A stretch of 32,218 nucleotides of DNA from an uncultured Prevotellaceae bacterium (GCA_946403615.1 CAMJAO010000002.1:1-32218); one strand, 5' to 3'; shown: positions 1-10,608, counted from the stretch's first letter. Numbers and translations are program-made. The notes: generated by a model not told the origin, from the letters alone.

Positions 1-85
1 CGGCTTCCTTCAGCACAGCGTGTGAAGGAACGACGAACACCAGCAGCAACAGGGTGATGATATATGCTCTCAGTCTCATGCTCAT
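1..85 (-). CDS. N-terminus of an exported protein (partial, runs off left edge)
   Basis: Reading the minus strand from the ATG at 85-83 gives 28 open codons to the window edge: MSMRLRAYIITLLLLVFVVP followed by SHAVLKEA. This is a textbook signal peptide: a basic start, a leucine/valine-rich core and a small-residue cleavage region near S-H-A. A second in-frame ATG at 79-77 could be the true start. A near-consensus promoter lies 24 bp upstream, so the gene is real and is transcribed separately from the giant gene before it. The mature protein is outside the window, so no function can be assigned. The reading frame and signal peptide are seen directly; export is inferred. Confidence 0.7.
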   Translation of the reverse strand, partial: MSMRLRAYIITLLLLVFVVPSHAVLKEA

Positions 86-108
86 TATCTATCGGTTCAA
101 ATTTCTTG

Positions 109-140
109 CAAAAATAAGGATAATCCCACTATTTGCCAAA
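109..140 (-). promoter_or_regulatory. Bacteroidetes-type promoter for the partial gene at 1-85
   Basis: On the minus strand the -33 box TTTG (140-137) is followed after 20 bp by TATTTTTG (116-109), which fits the TTTG-N19-21-TAnnTTTG consensus of the Bacteroidetes primary sigma factor. Transcription would start near 103, leaving a leader of about 20 nt before the ATG at 85 or 79. Confidence 0.75.
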
Positions 141-182
141 TTTTTATGTTTTTTTAGTGGCAGTCACCGCATTCAACAACAA

Positions 183-219
183 TTACTCCTCCAAAAGCAT
201 ATCGCAATTGGAGGAGTAA
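183..219 (-). terminator. Hairpin after giant gene 1 (possible terminator)
   Basis: A perfect 12-bp inverted repeat, TTACTCCTCCAA (183-194) and TTGGAGGAGTAA (208-219), encloses a 13-nt loop and lies about 40 bp past the stop of the 3408-aa gene. No clean T run follows on the minus strand, so it may be a processing or stability element rather than an intrinsic terminator. A near-identical hairpin follows the paralogous gene at 10765-10801. Confidence 0.55.
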
Positions 220-222
220 AGT

Positions 223-239
223 CTTTAAGGTCCTTAAAG
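223..239. repeat. Short inverted repeat in the 3' flank of giant gene 1
   Basis: CTTTAAGG (223-230), one T, then CCTTAAAG (232-239) form a perfect 8-bp inverted repeat between the stop codon of giant gene 1 and its 3' hairpin. It occupies the place of the 9-bp tandem repeat found after giant gene 2, and both are built from CTTTAA-like words. Confidence 0.5.
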
Positions 240-257
240 TCTTTTGCTACCAGAAAA

Positions 258-3200
258 TTACTTTCTGTCGCGTTTGATGACCACTTTTTCGCCACGGTGC
301 AAGTACACACCTTGCTGTGTGGGCCGGTGATTGAGCTTCACACCTTGCAGCGTGTACCAGTCGTTGTCATCGTTGATGTCGTCAAAGGTGACGGTGCGGA
401 TGGCGGTCGCTGCCACGTCGAGCACATAGGGCTCGTCCAGTGTGCCGAGGATGGCGTCGCTGATGAACGGCTGCGTCTTTTCGAAGATGAATTCCTCGCC
501 GTCGGCATAGACACGCATTTCCACTTCCGAATTGATGTCATCGGCAGATGAACCCAGCACGCTGAGGAAGTAGTAACCGTTGTTGCACATGACTGCTCCG
601 CGGCACTCGCCGTTGACGAATCCGCCCACTTCAGCGTCTTCCAGACGTACACCATTCCTCTCAACCACAGCGATGAAGTTCATGTTATCGGGGAAGAGGT
701 GCTCGTCGACCGGGGTGTAGTGGAAGGTGGTCAGGGCATTGCCCTCGCCCTCCAGATCCATGCTGTACGTTGCGGCGTTAGCGGATGGCAACTGGTTGGA
801 GAGTTGTGGATAGTGGAAGGTCTTCGCCTCGGTGGCTTTCGACATGTAGATATATCCCTCGCCGGGAACGATGCTCTTCAGCGTGCCTTCCCAGATGCCA
901 TCTCTGTAGGTGGACATCGACGTGCGGTTCTTCACGATGTCGCCGTTTTCGGGTTTCAAGTCGGCGAATGCGTCTGCGGGCGACATGATGCTGCCCGAGA
1001 GCGTGCCTATCCAGTTGAAGCCCGAGTACATGGTCTGCGGTGTCTGCGTCACATCAATTTCTGAACCATACACTTGGAGTTTGACGGGTGCCGACACCTG
1101 CAACTTGTACATGTTGCCCGGTGATATCGTAGTCAGTTCACCCACGATTCCGGAGCCGTCCTTGTTCACGGTGGCGAATGCCTTGTGACCCTTGATGTTC
1201 TGGAACTTCTTCAGGTCGTTCTTATTTGACGGAAGGATAAAGTCAATATTTTCTGATAATGGCTCGATGTAAATCGATTTCCATGACCAGCCCTTGGCCA
1301 GTTGTGTGGTCTGTTCCAAAATGGGAGAGACTTCAAACTTATAAGGTTGGTCGTATGAGCCATAGACAGCGTCAGGCGCATAATCCATACCTAACATCAG
1401 ATAGCCTTCAGGTGAGGTAATCTTTGCAAGCGGACAGGTGCGACCAGTCGAGGCGTCATAAATCTCGAAGGAGAGGAGACGGCTGCTGCTGGTCAACTCT
1501 GTGGATGAACCGCCATAGACGACCATATCCACATAATAAGCGTCGCGGGTCTCCACATAGTGGGGCGATGCCACGCCACGGCAGTTGCCGTCCTCGTCGA
1601 AGGCGGCTATTTTGCTTTGGGCGTATTCACAGATCTTGTCACCGATATAGATTTGGCCTATCACCATCATGTTGCTCTCATAGAGGTCGGGGTTGACAGC
1701 CCAGTCGGGTTCGTCGCCCTTCACGATGATGTTCACCTCAAGCATACGTTTGATGCCCAATCGGTCGGTCACATAAACATTCACTGTGTATTTGCCTACA
1801 GGAACTGAAGACAAAATAGTGAACGTCTTCTTGGTCGTCGCGCTGTTCAATGTGCCAATAGGTTTGTCTACTGTCAACCATGAGGGCAGACCGCTGATTT
1901 CATAACTTTGGATGGTACTGCCGGCCTGGTTTTTGAGATATACCTCAAACTCCTTGGTCTCATCCCATCTCTTCTCAATGTTGATGACATCTTCGGTCCA
2001 GTCGATGGCGGCAAAGTCACAACGGAATTTCCACATCACGGGCTCGGAGTAGTTGCCGTGCTCGTCCTTGATGTTCTTCACGGTCACGTCAAATTCATTG
2101 CCGTCCATCAGCGGATACATCGTCTCCAGGAATGAGAAGTAAATCTCATCGTTCGAAACGGTGAAGTTGAAATCGGTATCAGCCAGTCGGATGCGGCTCG
2201 AACCGGGAAGTAGGGCAGGGGCATTCACACTTTGCAAAAGCGTGCCTTCAAGTTTCATCTGCGAATCTTTCACACCGAAGTTCTCGGTAGAAGGATGCGA
2301 CTCGATGTTGCCTGTCTGTTCACGGTTGATTTCCTCCATCGGGAAGTAACCAATCAGACCCGCATAGGAGTCGTCCAAACGCTCGAAGCGACGGTCAGCG
2401 AGAATATCGCTTCCGATAGCAGCATTCCAGATGCGTATCTCATCCACATCGCCGTGGAAGAGGTTGGTGCAGCCGCCAGTGCTTGTGCCGTCGGGGGCTA
2501 CTAATGTCTGTTCTCCGCCCACGTACATATAGCGACCGGTAATGGCAGGGATGGAACTCTCGGCGATGGTCTTCACCGCTTCGCCGTCTACATAGACCAC
2601 GGCACTGGTGCCTCGGCGCACGTTCAGTGCCAGATGGTGCCAGTTGTTGTCGAGATAATTCTTCTCACTCAACAGGATGCTCTCGCTCACGGTCTTAGTC
2701 TCGGTGTTGTCATTGCTCACGGTGCGTGTGCTCTTCTCCAGTACGAGTTTTCCTTCTTTGAAGCCGATGCTCATGCCATTAAGCACTGAAAGCAGTTGGG
2801 AGTTGTTGTTAACCTCGTCTTTATCGCCACGGAACCACATCTCCACGGCGAAGTTGTCTGTCGTGCGCGTGTTGGCCGTACTGATGTCCACTTTCAGGGC
2901 ATCTGTGCCGTCTAAGTGGGCAGCCAGGTTGCGGTTGTTGATGTACCAACTCTCTGCGGGCAGGATGATGTGGCGCGAGAGCACATCGTCGCTCACCAGG
3001 GTGCCATGACCCTCGTCCATCCTCCAATAACCGGCCAGACCAGGCGTGAAGGCCGCTTTCTGCTCTAAACGTGTCTCATAGAGTTCCAATACAGACTTTT
3101 CGGCGTTCCATAATGACAGGTCATACATCCTGCCTTTGAAATTCTCGTCGCCGATGTACAGTTTGGATTCTCCAAAGAGTGAATCCACCGCCACATTGTC

Positions 3201-6200
3201 GATGGCAATGTTGGGACTCTTATCGTCAGCACCGACATACATCATGGTGAATCTGTTCTCCGGATCGCCTTCCTTCGGTGTCTTATAACTGGCGGCGACA
3301 TAGTTCCAACTGTTGAGAGGCAGAATGGTGTTGCTCATGACTACTTCTGAACCGATGAGGGTTCCAAGTTTGCCTTCTTCGTCAGTAAAGATTTCCAACC
3401 TGTTGTTGCCTATACCCAATGAGAGCATACTTCCGTTGCTTTGAGGATATACCCAGAAGTCAAATGCCAGGTCGGTATTCTCCAGGTTGAAGGAGGCTTC
3501 CGTTTGCAACTCTTGATTGTCGAGTTGCAATGCCACATCGTGATATTGCGATTTCGCCGCCACATTGTTCAGACCGCCTTCGATGCGGAAGTTGTCACTT
3601 TCACTTATCGCATTGGCATTGAGCACCTCGTTGAAGCGCACGTGCATGTCGTTACGGTCGGCATAGGTCAGCGTGTTTCCGTCGTGGCTTGCCATTCCTA
3701 ATATCTTCGGACCGCGGGTGTCTTGTATCAATTCGATAATCGGTGTCTCGTAGGTCACTTCTTGATTTCCGAACATGCCGTAGGTCTGACCGCGCAATTC
3801 ATAGATACCATCGTTGGGGAAGGAGACGGCATAAGTGAAGTTATCGTCAGTGGCAGGAAGCAACTCGTCGCCTTGCCCCAACTTCGCCGGGTCAACGACC
3901 CATTTGTGCATCTCACTCCAACTGTCTGTTCCTTTACGGCGGCTCTGGATGCGGACACCAGCTAACTCTTGGTCCTGACGGTCCAGATTGGTGAACCGTA
4001 CCTGGAAACCGCCATACTGCTTCAGGTCATCGTAGTTGAGGACAGTGTGTGCAACGGACATGTCGATAAGTGCCGACGCGGGAACAAACTCTACTTTCAG
4101 GTGTATTGTATCGCTCGTCATGTCGTCATCTTTCTCTGAACGGAGCACTAACTGCAGATCCTCAAATTTGTACACGCTGCGGTCGCTCTGGCTCACGTAC
4201 AGCATCTTGTGGACTGGTGTCTTGTCACCCTTCAGGTTGATGGCTCGGCCGTTCTTGCCGAGGCTCAGTGGCATACCGTCAATCATCAGTATGGCTCCTT
4301 GTGCGTTTGATGACTCGATGGCTTCCAGAATATAGGTGCAGTCGCTGTTGGTCTCGCTCAGGTTGGTCATCTCCAAATCGAAGGCTCCTTGACCGCCAGT
4401 GGGCACGTCTGTCAGCGTTGTGGCGCCATTCACACGCAATTGAGGCCATTCCACACGCATGGTGGCTTCGTCGAGTTTCGTACCCTTCTCGTAATATTGG
4501 GTGTATGTGGCTCCCTCCCACGGGTTGACGGACTGGCCGCCACGGGTGCGGAAGATGGGACCGTAGCCCCCGGGCGACTTATACACGTCAACCGACAGGG
4601 CGGTGCGCGGGTCACCGTCGCTCAAGGTCCACTGTACAGACGTAGAGTTGGTATTCTCTGTCTCTTTCACATCGCGGTCGTTGGTATGCTTCGTGACATG
4701 GAGGATGAGGTAGCCACCGGCTCCGCTGTACAAGAATCCGCCATGGGTCTCCGAGTCGAAGTTCCATTCGTGCTCCGTACCGTCGCGCTTCACATGCACC
4801 TTCTCGTTTGTCGTCGTTTGGTTGATGCTCGTGCCACCGGCAATGGAATAGTTCTGGATGAAGTAGCCGCTGCCTTTGATGGCTTCAAGTTTGTCTTTCT
4901 CGTTCATGGCGATGACTTGCTCCCAGGCTTTGATTTGGCGGATAGCGTTATCCACCTCGTCGTCAACGACCATACCTTCCTCAGCACGCATGAAGTAACT
5001 AGGATGGCCGCCACGGGCATTGATCAGGTCGCCCCATTTCTTGTCACCGTTGCTACGTCCGAATTCGGGATCGCCCTCCTTGTAACAGGTATAATACATC
5101 ACCTTGCCGGGTATGATGGGAGCGTTGGCCTTCACCCAGTGGTCGGCGTTGATGTATCCCTCGCTCAGACGGGCCTTGATGATGGCCTTCCAGTTGGGTA
5201 TCAGCGTCTCTTCGATATACTCTTGCGGGAAGGCAAAATAGGTGCCGAAACTCTCGCTCACCACGATTGACTCATGAATGTCAATCTTGTAGGTGCCGTC
5301 GTCTTGCTTGAAGAAACCTAAGGTGTTGCCCTTGCCGAACAGCATGTTTGTTGAACGGCCGATATACGTGTCGCCATGATACTGGATGCCTTCGGTAGTT
5401 CCGTGTATCTCGGTTGATACGCTGTATTTCGAGCCAGAGTCGGTCTCGTCGATGGTCGATGAGTCGCTATCCCATACTTCCTGTGTGTTGGCTTGAGGCT
5501 GGAACTTGTGCTCGACATAAACCTTGCCGAGGGCAACATCTATACTTTGGGTAATCTCGGGTGCCACCGACACGTAGAATCCGCCGCCTGCCGAACTGCC
5601 ATCGCGCACGTGAGCCTCCAATTTCATGTCGGATTTCAGTGTGTCGGTTGTCAGAACAGCCTCGGAAGTGGAACCAGGCGGACGACGCAAAATCATATCT
5701 ACCTGCTGAGGACCGTTAGTCACGAAGTTCTGGTTGCCCGATGACAAACTGCCCAACAGTATCAGGTTGAGTTCGGGTTTCGAAGTCTTCGGGTCTTTCC
5801 ACATGGTGGTGCGCCCGTCAATGGTGACATCCAAATTCAGGGTGCGCAGATGGTTGCCTCCCAAGTTAGGAATACCGCCTAAGAACTGGTAGGTGGCATG
5901 TCCGTCTTTCTTCGGACGGAGTCTCACATTGGGTACTTCGTATGCCATGCCCGGAGTCACTTTCTCGCCGTTGACATAACCTTCCTCACAGAAGAACGAA
6001 ATGGATGCGCAGGCATTGTTCTCTACAGAGATGATAGCGTCGGAGGGCACTTCCACAAACTCTTCGCCAGTGTCGAGGTTCTTGTAGGTCTCGGCCACGG
6101 CAATATCATACTCGTAGGGCTGCTCCTGGCAGAATATGGGGTAGTCATACAAGTAATTGAAACTGTCGCCACTATAGGTGAGCACCGTCACAGAGTCAAC

Positions 6201-9200
6201 CGATTCGGTGTAGGACACCACGGGCACCTTCACTTCGCCGAAAGCACCGTTCTTCATACCGACTTGCTCAAAGGTAATGGTAGGTGAAGCGCGGTACTGA
6301 CGTTTGAACTTCGCAGCGTAGGTATATTTGTTCACCACACCATCGGTGGTCAGCGAGTCGCTGCGCCAAGTCTTCTCCACGGTGTTGGTAGCATCGATGT
6401 ATGGCAGGTTTTGGACAAACACGTCCTTGTTGTCATAGTCATTGCCGCCATCGAAGGTGATGCTCTCCACCTTGTAGTTAAGCGGTGGCAACAGGGCTGA
6501 GAACTCGCCTGTATTAGGGTCGGTGGTAATAAAGATGTAATGGGTTTCGTCATCGCGCTCGGTGGCGGCGGCACGGTAACCCGTGCTCTGTATCTTGTCA
6601 GTGGCGCTTTGGATGGGGATGGGCGTCTTGCCAAACTCGCCGTTGCCATGCTCGTCGGTGATATAGTTGAACGAGCAGCGCGATTCCTGACCCAGACTCA
6701 ACTTGATGGTCGCCTTGCCTAAACGGTTCTTAGAGCGTGCGAAACCCAAAGGCTCGTCTTGGTCGCTGAAACCACCGTTGATGCGGCCTGTCACATTCAC
6801 TAAGGTTGAGTCAAAGAAATTGACGGTCATCTCCTGCTTGAAGTCATAGGTGGTGCCATCGAGCGGGAATGAGGTGAGGTGGTGACCGTCCTTATAGCAC
6901 TCGATGAGGTGCTTACCGATGGGAACAGAGATCTCGTAGTCGCCGTTGCTGTCGGTCATTATCATATTGTTCTTTGTGCCCTGAACCAACTGACCGTCAA
7001 TCTTAAACTGGATGGAGTCGGCGGGGATATTGGTGTCGAGATAGGTGACTCTGCCCTTGACGGGGAATGAGGAGGTGTCGGTAAAGTCATAGCCGTTGAG
7101 AGCAAGGCTTCCCTTGCCGATGAAACCGTTGCGTGACAGCGGAGAAAATTCATGGATACCTTTGGTGGGAGTCACGCTGTAGGTCGTACCGGTGCCAATG
7201 TAGGGCAGACCGCGCACGGTGTATTCTCCGTTCTCATTGGTCATACCATAACGCGACAATTGCGTGTCGGTCGGCACGATGGTTGATGAACTGATATTGT
7301 TGCCCACTTTGGCATGACGGCCGTTGGGAACATCGTTGGCAAAAGAAGAGTCGAAAACAAAACGACTGATACCCTCGTCCATCGGCCAGTAAAGGCCCAG
7401 TCCTTTCTCCATACCGGTCAACACACGGTCAGAATACAATGACATCTCCTTTTCAAGCAGGTCGTGGTCCCACACGCGCACCTCAGTGATGTTACCCAAG
7501 AAGGCCTCATCGTTCTCGATACCCTCGGCACCGCCAATGCTGAACGGAGTGACCCACTTCCTGACAAACGTACTCATAGAACCATTGGAAGTCGCTCTTT
7601 TGAGCGCTTCTTGCAGACCATATTCTGAAAGATTATCATCGTCATTATATAATATCCTGTTCTCATATAATTTGTTACCGGCAGGCATATCGGTCTTGTC
7701 GATGACATAGTCTTTCACAGATACCTCTTCGAATGTGGTCGACTCCTCATCATCTATGGAAATAGACATCGTATTACCCTTCTTCAACAGTGTGACCAAA
7801 GAGAAAGTGTTGGCGGGAAGGGTCAGCCCGGTGTCATACCATGTACCTTGCCAAGTCTCTTTATCGATAGAGCCGTTGATGTCAAGTATTTCTTCCCAAT
7901 AGTCAATCATCATATAAATGGCTTGTCCTGTAGGACTGGCATAGGCGGGTAACACTAAAGCGGTAGTTCTTTGGTGTCCTGGCAGAGCCCACCATTCCGA
8001 CATCATACTCAAGGCCGTATTATAACGATAAATGTCGCCTAAAGTAGGATCGTTGACAGTGTGATCAATATTATCACAACAGAGTAAGGTCCTGAGGTGC
8101 AAAATTTTCGTGAATAGTCCCCGTTCAATAGTCTTGTCGCTGAACTTTTCCAAAAGGAGTTTATAGTTGTCATCCTCCTTACTGCCCAAGCGCAGGCGTC
8201 CTGCGGTGGGGATGTCACCGATGACTGTGCCTTCAGTAAGATTGTCGTCAGGACGCACGAAGAATTGTACCGTGTAATCTTTGTCCGTGGCGATCAATTT
8301 GGCGACGTCTGCGCTGTCAGCGTTCCACTTGATACCGGTCGATACTCCGTCAAAACGTTGTGAGAAGCCGCGTACCACATTGCCGTCGTTATCAGCGTTA
8401 GAGCGCAATGACAGACGCACATCCTCCACGGCAGTGCCCGTGCCGAAGGTGACTCGTCCAGAGATGACACCACGCGACTGGCAGAAACCTACGTCGGAGA
8501 GGAAGTTCTGGTAGTTATTGTCGGTGTAGTTCTCTTTGACGCCTGCATACACATCCACGCGGTATTCATAGAAATAGCCCGACTGCACAGTGTTGTCCTC
8601 ATACGTATAACTGTCGCTCGTGCCGCTCACTGAATAAATCTTCAGGAACTCGTCATTGGTGCCCGCATAGCGGCGCAACACCTCGAAGTTGCTGTTCTCA
8701 GTACCCACCTGTTTCACTTTCCACGATACACGAACCACGTCCTCATGAGTGCCTTTGGTGGCATCCACGCTCAGCACGGCACTGCCCGAGAGCAGACCGG
8801 CAGCAATGACATCACTCTCGAAGTTGTTCTTACCGTCATTGATGGCGAGCACCACCTTGTATTCGTAGGTCTCGCTCACGCTGGGCAGTTTGGTGTCGGT
8901 AAATGATGCCTCATAGCCGGCTGGCGGGTTGGCTGGGGAGGTCACGTTGCCGTAATTGCTCCATTCCGTCGTGCCTTTTTTGCGTTTCCACACCTCAAAC
9001 TTCACATTGCTGCTCTTCACCGGCACGCGCGAATATTCCCATGTCAGACGTACTTTGTCCAAAACGGTGGTGTCCTGCGCCAGGTTGAAGATGGTCATCT
9101 TGGGCGTGGTGGGCATCGGGGCACTCACACACGAGCCCAACTGGTGGATAAGGTCGTCGGTGGGACTATTCAGGTCGCTGTTTTTGATGGTGCCGTTTTC

Positions 9201-10484
9201 CATCCATGCCTTCGGCACATTCAGCACCATGTATTTGTAGTAGGTGTTGGCTGCCAGCATATTGTCTGTATAGCCCTCGGCCTGTTCATCACCCACAACC
9301 GACAATTTTCCCCGTTGCATCCAAGTGTTTCCGGACAGTGGGGTACCGTCGTCATCGGTCTCTACCCGAAATACATAGGGTATCGACTCCTTGATGTAAT
9401 TGTTGTCGCCAGTGGGGAAGGCGTTCCAGTTGAGTGAGGCCTTGTCCTCAAACTGATTGTATTCAGCCGACAAACCGAACGGAACAGGCACCGAGGTGAA
9501 GATATTGTTCAAGTAAATGTGATGCTTGTCCAGTTCTTTTTTCTTGTTACTCCATTGCAACCCGCCACGGACATACAAGGTCATTTCCGCTTTCTTGAAG
9601 TTGCCCACGTCTTCTGGAATGGTCAGTTCGTAGGTCTTTTTTTGCCCTGTCTCGCAGGCGAGTAGTTCGGTCTGTTTCTTTTCAGATCCGTCATAGAGGG
9701 TGTAGTTGAGGTTCAGTTGGCATTCACCGTAATGCTTGATGTAGTCTTGCAGATAACTGGGCACATCATTGGGTAGCGAAGGTGCGGTAAAAGAAATCTT
9801 GTTGCTGCCTTCACGGCTAATAGAAAATTCACGGGGATTAATATTACCGAGCCCCAGATTTTTACTGCAATAGGCGCTGCCCATGTTGCGGTTCTTTGTC
9901 GAGCCGGCGTTGTGGATGAACTCATAATTGAAATACCACGTCTGACCGGCCATGTCGCCGTTCCAGTAGTAGTCAATCTCCACATACGGGCGCAAATCCG
10001 ATGATTCTTTCTTGATGGTGTACCTCACCTTGTTTGGGCGGGCTTTGCGCACATCGTCATTGTTGCCGTCGCCCCATTCACTCCAACTGGCAAACTGGAT
10101 GACGGGGTTCTCGCCCGAAGCCGGATTGGTCAGGAAGGCTTTGGTGCCCTCCAATACGTTGCGCGAGAAGATTTCCTTGTCGGTGCTGTCGTCTTCTCCC
10201 TGGTCGCACTCCACGTCCATCAGATGCAGGTGCGTACCCGTCTGATTGGCTCCGCTCCATGCGTGGATACTACCCACACGGCACCAGGTGTCCTTGTTCT
10301 TACCGTCCATAATCATAATCTTGAAATGGAGGTGATCCTTATATTGGGTGACCGTGAAGTTTTTGTCATTGTCCAGTTCATCGGCCAGGGCAGGGCTCGC
10401 CATGAACGCGAACAAAACGACCATCATCCATGACCATGGTCTGGACGACGGAAAAGCCTGAGATAATTGTCTTAGGGTCTTCAT
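258..10484 (-). CDS. Giant exported multidomain LamG/fibronectin-like surface protein, copy 1 (3408 aa)
   Basis: This 3408-aa protein starts with a signal peptide (residues 1-34, ending S-P-A-L-A before D-E-L-D). By eye the modules are: a conserved N-terminal domain (35-230) with W-C-R-V-G-S and D-V-E-C-D-Q; fibronectin-III-like modules around 340-680; a first LamG-like module with an insert (about 735-1040, closing Y-W-P-M-D-E-G); a carboxypeptidase-regulatory-like beta sandwich (about 1136-1215); a long unassigned middle with the motifs R-R-P-P-G-S and G-D-T-Y-I-G-R; two further LamG modules (about 2330-2490 and 2540-2715, closing Y-W-R-M-D-E-G and Y-F-P-M-E-E); an Ig-like module (about 2840-2910); a W-S-W region near 3065; and a tail ending in K-V-V-I-K. 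LamG and Fn3 folds usually bind glycans or matrix proteins, so a surface adhesin or glycan-binding role is inferred, not shown. I see no catalytic motif. It is the tandem paralog of the gene at 10884-21125 and has its own promoter. Confidence 0.88.
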   Translation of the reverse strand: MKTLRQLSQAFPSSRPWSWMMVVLFAFMASPALADELDNDKNFTVTQYKDHLHFKIMIMDGKNKDTWCRVGSIHAWSGANQTGTHLHLMDVECDQGEDDSTDKEIFSRNVLEGTKAFLTNPASGENPVIQFASWSEWGDGNNDDVRKARPNKVRYTIKKESSDLRPYVEIDYYWNGDMAGQTWYFNYEFIHNAGSTKNRNMGSAYCSKNLGLGNINPREFSISREGSNKISFTAPSLPNDVPSYLQDYIKHYGECQLNLNYTLYDGSEKKQTELLACETGQKKTYELTIPEDVGNFKKAEMTLYVRGGLQWSNKKKELDKHHIYLNNIFTSVPVPFGLSAEYNQFEDKASLNWNAFPTGDNNYIKESIPYVFRVETDDDGTPLSGNTWMQRGKLSVVGDEQAEGYTDNMLAANTYYKYMVLNVPKAWMENGTIKNSDLNSPTDDLIHQLGSCVSAPMPTTPKMTIFNLAQDTTVLDKVRLTWEYSRVPVKSSNVKFEVWKRKKGTTEWSNYGNVTSPANPPAGYEASFTDTKLPSVSETYEYKVVLAINDGKNNFESDVIAAGLLSGSAVLSVDATKGTHEDVVRVSWKVKQVGTENSNFEVLRRYAGTNDEFLKIYSVSGTSDSYTYEDNTVQSGYFYEYRVDVYAGVKENYTDNNYQNFLSDVGFCQSRGVISGRVTFGTGTAVEDVRLSLRSNADNDGNVVRGFSQRFDGVSTGIKWNADSADVAKLIATDKDYTVQFFVRPDDNLTEGTVIGDIPTAGRLRLGSKEDDNYKLLLEKFSDKTIERGLFTKILHLRTLLCCDNIDHTVNDPTLGDIYRYNTALSMMSEWWALPGHQRTTALVLPAYASPTGQAIYMMIDYWEEILDINGSIDKETWQGTWYDTGLTLPANTFSLVTLLKKGNTMSISIDDEESTTFEEVSVKDYVIDKTDMPAGNKLYENRILYNDDDNLSEYGLQEALKRATSNGSMSTFVRKWVTPFSIGGAEGIENDEAFLGNITEVRVWDHDLLEKEMSLYSDRVLTGMEKGLGLYWPMDEGISRFVFDSSFANDVPNGRHAKVGNNISSSTIVPTDTQLSRYGMTNENGEYTVRGLPYIGTGTTYSVTPTKGIHEFSPLSRNGFIGKGSLALNGYDFTDTSSFPVKGRVTYLDTNIPADSIQFKIDGQLVQGTKNNMIMTDSNGDYEISVPIGKHLIECYKDGHHLTSFPLDGTTYDFKQEMTVNFFDSTLVNVTGRINGGFSDQDEPLGFARSKNRLGKATIKLSLGQESRCSFNYITDEHGNGEFGKTPIPIQSATDKIQSTGYRAAATERDDETHYIFITTDPNTGEFSALLPPLNYKVESITFDGGNDYDNKDVFVQNLPYIDATNTVEKTWRSDSLTTDGVVNKYTYAAKFKRQYRASPTITFEQVGMKNGAFGEVKVPVVSYTESVDSVTVLTYSGDSFNYLYDYPIFCQEQPYEYDIAVAETYKNLDTGEEFVEVPSDAIISVENNACASISFFCEEGYVNGEKVTPGMAYEVPNVRLRPKKDGHATYQFLGGIPNLGGNHLRTLNLDVTIDGRTTMWKDPKTSKPELNLILLGSLSSGNQNFVTNGPQQVDMILRRPPGSTSEAVLTTDTLKSDMKLEAHVRDGSSAGGGFYVSVAPEITQSIDVALGKVYVEHKFQPQANTQEVWDSDSSTIDETDSGSKYSVSTEIHGTTEGIQYHGDTYIGRSTNMLFGKGNTLGFFKQDDGTYKIDIHESIVVSESFGTYFAFPQEYIEETLIPNWKAIIKARLSEGYINADHWVKANAPIIPGKVMYYTCYKEGDPEFGRSNGDKKWGDLINARGGHPSYFMRAEEGMVVDDEVDNAIRQIKAWEQVIAMNEKDKLEAIKGSGYFIQNYSIAGGTSINQTTTNEKVHVKRDGTEHEWNFDSETHGGFLYSGAGGYLILHVTKHTNDRDVKETENTNSTSVQWTLSDGDPRTALSVDVYKSPGGYGPIFRTRGGQSVNPWEGATYTQYYEKGTKLDEATMRVEWPQLRVNGATTLTDVPTGGQGAFDLEMTNLSETNSDCTYILEAIESSNAQGAILMIDGMPLSLGKNGRAINLKGDKTPVHKMLYVSQSDRSVYKFEDLQLVLRSEKDDDMTSDTIHLKVEFVPASALIDMSVAHTVLNYDDLKQYGGFQVRFTNLDRQDQELAGVRIQSRRKGTDSWSEMHKWVVDPAKLGQGDELLPATDDNFTYAVSFPNDGIYELRGQTYGMFGNQEVTYETPIIELIQDTRGPKILGMASHDGNTLTYADRNDMHVRFNEVLNANAISESDNFRIEGGLNNVAAKSQYHDVALQLDNQELQTEASFNLENTDLAFDFWVYPQSNGSMLSLGIGNNRLEIFTDEEGKLGTLIGSEVVMSNTILPLNSWNYVAASYKTPKEGDPENRFTMMYVGADDKSPNIAIDNVAVDSLFGESKLYIGDENFKGRMYDLSLWNAEKSVLELYETRLEQKAAFTPGLAGYWRMDEGHGTLVSDDVLSRHIILPAESWYINNRNLAAHLDGTDALKVDISTANTRTTDNFAVEMWFRGDKDEVNNNSQLLSVLNGMSIGFKEGKLVLEKSTRTVSNDNTETKTVSESILLSEKNYLDNNWHHLALNVRRGTSAVVYVDGEAVKTIAESSIPAITGRYMYVGGEQTLVAPDGTSTGGCTNLFHGDVDEIRIWNAAIGSDILADRRFERLDDSYAGLIGYFPMEEINREQTGNIESHPSTENFGVKDSQMKLEGTLLQSVNAPALLPGSSRIRLADTDFNFTVSNDEIYFSFLETMYPLMDGNEFDVTVKNIKDEHGNYSEPVMWKFRCDFAAIDWTEDVINIEKRWDETKEFEVYLKNQAGSTIQSYEISGLPSWLTVDKPIGTLNSATTKKTFTILSSVPVGKYTVNVYVTDRLGIKRMLEVNIIVKGDEPDWAVNPDLYESNMMVIGQIYIGDKICEYAQSKIAAFDEDGNCRGVASPHYVETRDAYYVDMVVYGGSSTELTSSSRLLSFEIYDASTGRTCPLAKITSPEGYLMLGMDYAPDAVYGSYDQPYKFEVSPILEQTTQLAKGWSWKSIYIEPLSENIDFILPSNKNDLKKFQNIKGHKAFATVNKDGSGIVGELTTISPGNMYKLQVSAPVKLQVYGSEIDVTQTPQTMYSGFNWIGTLSGSIMSPADAFADLKPENGDIVKNRTSMSTYRDGIWEGTLKSIVPGEGYIYMSKATEAKTFHYPQLSNQLPSANAATYSMDLEGEGNALTTFHYTPVDEHLFPDNMNFIAVVERNGVRLEDAEVGGFVNGECRGAVMCNNGYYFLSVLGSSADDINSEVEMRVYADGEEFIFEKTQPFISDAILGTLDEPYVLDVAATAIRTVTFDDINDDNDWYTLQGVKLNHRPTQQGVYLHRGEKVVIKRDRK

Positions 10485-10608
10485 ATTGTCGGATGTTTAG
10501 TTTATTTCGTTTAGTTTACCACGTTTCTTAGGTTAGAAAACTGTCACATCAGGTATCTGTCAATCAATCCTTAGATGTGCAATCTGTCAAGACATAATAT
10601 CACAAGTG

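Noticed and set aside
183..219. GGAGGAG in the hairpin as a ribosome site for the gene at 1-85
   Set aside because: It is about 100 bp from the ATG and upstream of that gene's own promoter, so it would not be in its mRNA leader.
4389..5270. Long plus-strand open frame (293 codons) opposite giant gene 1
   Set aside because: It lies fully antisense to well-conserved coding sequence, has no promoter or ribosome site and no recognisable domain; long antisense frames are expected in this codon-biased gene.
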